NCBI RefSeq assembly: GCF_050436995.1
Contig: NC_134775.1
Location: 10,425,170-10,489,169, forward strand
Source of the DNA: Anticarsia gemmatalis
Taxonomy: Eukaryota; Arthropoda; Insecta; Lepidoptera; Erebidae
Direction of reading: 5' to 3'
DNA length: 64,000 nt
The position numbers and the translations under genes were made by a program. Positions 62,686-64,000 of the stretch are shown one piece after another. A model generated the notes under the pieces. It had not been told where the DNA came from and did no database searches. It worked only from the letters and a program-made list of their open reading frames with translations. The number at the start of each line of letters is the position of its first letter. Position 1 is the first letter of the stretch.

Positions 62686-62726
62686 TTTTAGCGTTTAAAT
62701 TACAAAATAAAAGATTGTTATATTCA

Positions 62727-62919
62727 TAACTTTTAAACTCTCGCGTTGCATATTTAATGTATAATAGAATACGGGAATTAACGCGAACACGCATTTTACC
62801 TTAAAATGCCTAACGTTTCGGCAGTCTGCCTGGGACCACGGCGAGTGCAACCTGCGCCGAAACGTTAGGCATTTTAAGGTAAAATGCGTGTTCGCGTTAA
62901 TTCCCGTATTCTATTATAC
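62727..62919. mobile_element. Fold-back element 2, 13-bp duplication
   Basis: Perfect 67-bp inverted arms, 62756-62822 and 62856-62922, separated by 33 bases. ATTGTTATATTCA flanks at 62714-62726 and 62920-62932. A non-inverted segment TTTTAAACTCTCGCG lies left of the left arm, the complement of the tail of fold-back element 1. The centre contains GACCACGGCG and GCGCCGAAACGTTAGG. Inserted between the ORFs of LINE C. Confidence 0.85.
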
Positions 62920-62932
62920 ATTGTTATATTCA

Positions 62933-63277
62933 ATTAGTGCGTTTGTGACCACAAACCAAATTAAGAAACATGAGCAGAGTGGGCAAGTTTGGAGGCTTTT
63001 ATTGCAGCAAAATACAGAAAATATAAATTTAATATTATTGAAAAATCCATCAAAATTCAAATAACTATTCATACATTTAGAGTAAATATCAAAATACTTC
63101 GTATTACGTAAACATTATAGTGACAACATAAAAATACAGAATAAAAATAAAAGGGCTTACGAAACTGCAGACCGGCAGCGACATCATTAATTGGTAAATG
63201 ACTGAAATAATTAATTCTGATTCTCAGCATTTGGCAAACAATGAGTGCTTTTGGAATTGAAAAGTCGATCAATGTCT
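62933..63277 (-). other. Inter-ORF spacer of LINE C
   Basis: AT-rich; the short frames in it have no recognisable content. Confidence 0.55.
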
Positions 63278-64000
63278 TCAGTCGAACGAATAATAACCGC
63301 GCGTTGTTTGTGCTCCCTGGTACTTTCGCATTTCTGATCGCAAGATGGTACCGTTGCGCACCCAGCAGAAACGAAAGTTATTCTCCTTCGCGCGCCTTCT
63401 TGCCTCGCCGAACAGCTTCCTATTGAGTTTTGTGAGGCGTTCATTGAAGAATAACGGGACCGCGTTCCCTGGCACTATGTCTTGGGTGGAGATGCCACGA
63501 CGGGTTCTCGCTGCTGACAGAAGCTCGTCCCTTTTCGCTTTGCGTAGGAGTTTAACGACAAGCGGCCGCGGTTAACCGTAATCATTCTCACCACGCTTGA
63601 AGCCAGCTCTCTGAATATCGTCAATATCCTGCTCAGCCAAATTGACGCCAAGTTTTTGAGATGTAGTCAAAACCAGATGTGTTAAGCTTTCGCCATTTAG
63701 CTCAGGAAGACCAATGATTTCCAACTCGTTTCGTAACATTTGTTGTTCATGACTATTTCGATGAGATTGCAGTTCTGTAATACACTTTTTGAGATCCTTA
63801 ATTTCCTGGCTTTTTAATGTCAGCTGTCTTTCATACTCTTCGGTTTTACGCATTAGGGTTGCAGTAACCGACGCAAGCTGAGTCTTCATTTCCAGAAAAT
63901 CTTGTCTTAGCATCTTTATTTGTGACAAAACTGTTTCGTCCTCTAGGTTGATAGGAGAGGCGTTTGATAAGCCGCGGTTACCGCGAGCGAACGTTATGTT
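63278..64000 (-). pseudogene. LINE C ORF1, partial, coiled coil and RRM-like end
   Basis: One minus-strand frame is open from the right edge down to 63278 apart from a TAA near 63572. It reads SPINLEDETVLSQIKML, a long coiled coil (ASVTATLMRKTEEYERQLTL, to about 63760), LRNELEIIGLPELNGESL, then after the stop RPLVVKLLRKAKRDELL and FFNERLTKLNRKLFGEAR. The N-terminal PHD-type finger expected from LINE B lies beyond the window. The first codon inside the window is not a start. Confidence 0.82.

Larger units (their letters stand above)
59336..64000 (-). mobile_element. CR1-like LINE C, almost intact, runs off the right edge
   Basis: From the right edge: ORF1 (to 63278), inter-ORF spacer with a fold-back element (62727-62919), ORF2 (62685-59740), and a 3' untranslated region with the CCTAGTGTCGGG block and AATAAATG near 59355. 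Related to LINE B and more weakly to LINE A. Only a few lesions in the coding parts. Confidence 0.9.

Noticed and set aside
62823..62872. Hammerhead ribozyme in the fold-back elements
   Set aside because: A CCGAAAC next to a small stem recalls the hammerhead, but the CUGANGA core is not present in either element (CTGGGAC and GTGACCA instead).

Overview
The window looks like a transposon graveyard from an insect genome, most probably a moth or butterfly. The evidence is five full or near-full copies of the lepidopteran Helitron family with TATACTAATATTATAAAG ends, R1-, Jockey-, LOA- and CR1-type LINEs, a tRNA-derived and a 5S-derived SINE, a Transib relic and a Polinton/Maverick relic. I found no single-copy host gene, no true tRNA or rRNA gene and no CRISPR array. 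Almost every open frame is a piece of a mobile element. Clade names are from memory of the families, because no search could be run.

Layout. 1-5950: GC-rich Jockey-clade LINE (minus strand) with about 1 kb of its ORF2 replaced by a truncated CR1-like LINE. 6.4-13.1 kb: a Transib (RAG1-like) transposase gene on the minus strand, split by a 4.7 kb CR1-like LINE on the plus strand. 13.5-15 kb: a second Jockey fragment holding a SINE and a short R1-like 3' end with a 14-bp target duplication. 16-25.6 kb: one CR1-like LINE (element A, plus) whose PHD-type ORF1 and ORF2 are cut by a Helitron, two R1-clade LINEs, a second Helitron and another LINE. 25.6-31.7 kb: a Ty3/gypsy LTR element on the minus strand with identical LTRs and a long open gag-pol, the youngest-looking item here. 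32.3-40.6 kb: CR1-like LINE B (plus). Its 3' untranslated region holds a 3 kb terminal-inverted-repeat (TIR) element that carries reverse-transcriptase sequence and has itself been hit by a 5S SINE and two tandem Helitrons. 40.7-41.7 kb: several fold-back sequences. 41.9-46.9 kb: a decayed Polinton on the minus strand (integrase with chromodomain, PLA2-like, minor capsid plus protease, a capsid-associated protein, major capsid protein and an unrecognised protein). 47.0-47.4 kb: an array of a bipartite motif. 47.4-54.3 kb: a LOA-type LINE (plus), bounded by a 14-bp duplication and lying inside a Tc1/mariner-type transposase gene (54.3-55.1 kb). 55.2-57.5 kb: second copy of the TIR element. 57.6-58.6 kb: another Polinton-associated gene. 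59.3-64 kb: CR1-like LINE C (minus), with a fold-back element between its two ORFs.

How the parts relate. The nesting gives a relative history: Polinton, Transib, Jockey and CR1-like elements are older hosts, while Helitrons, R1-type fragments and the LTR element are later arrivals. Items deserving most attention are a hairpin array with compensating stem changes inside a 710-bp interruption of the LTR element's pol end, the TIR element with captured reverse transcriptase, the GTCAGCTG-N10-GGTG array, and two fold-back elements with 9- and 13-bp direct flanking repeats.
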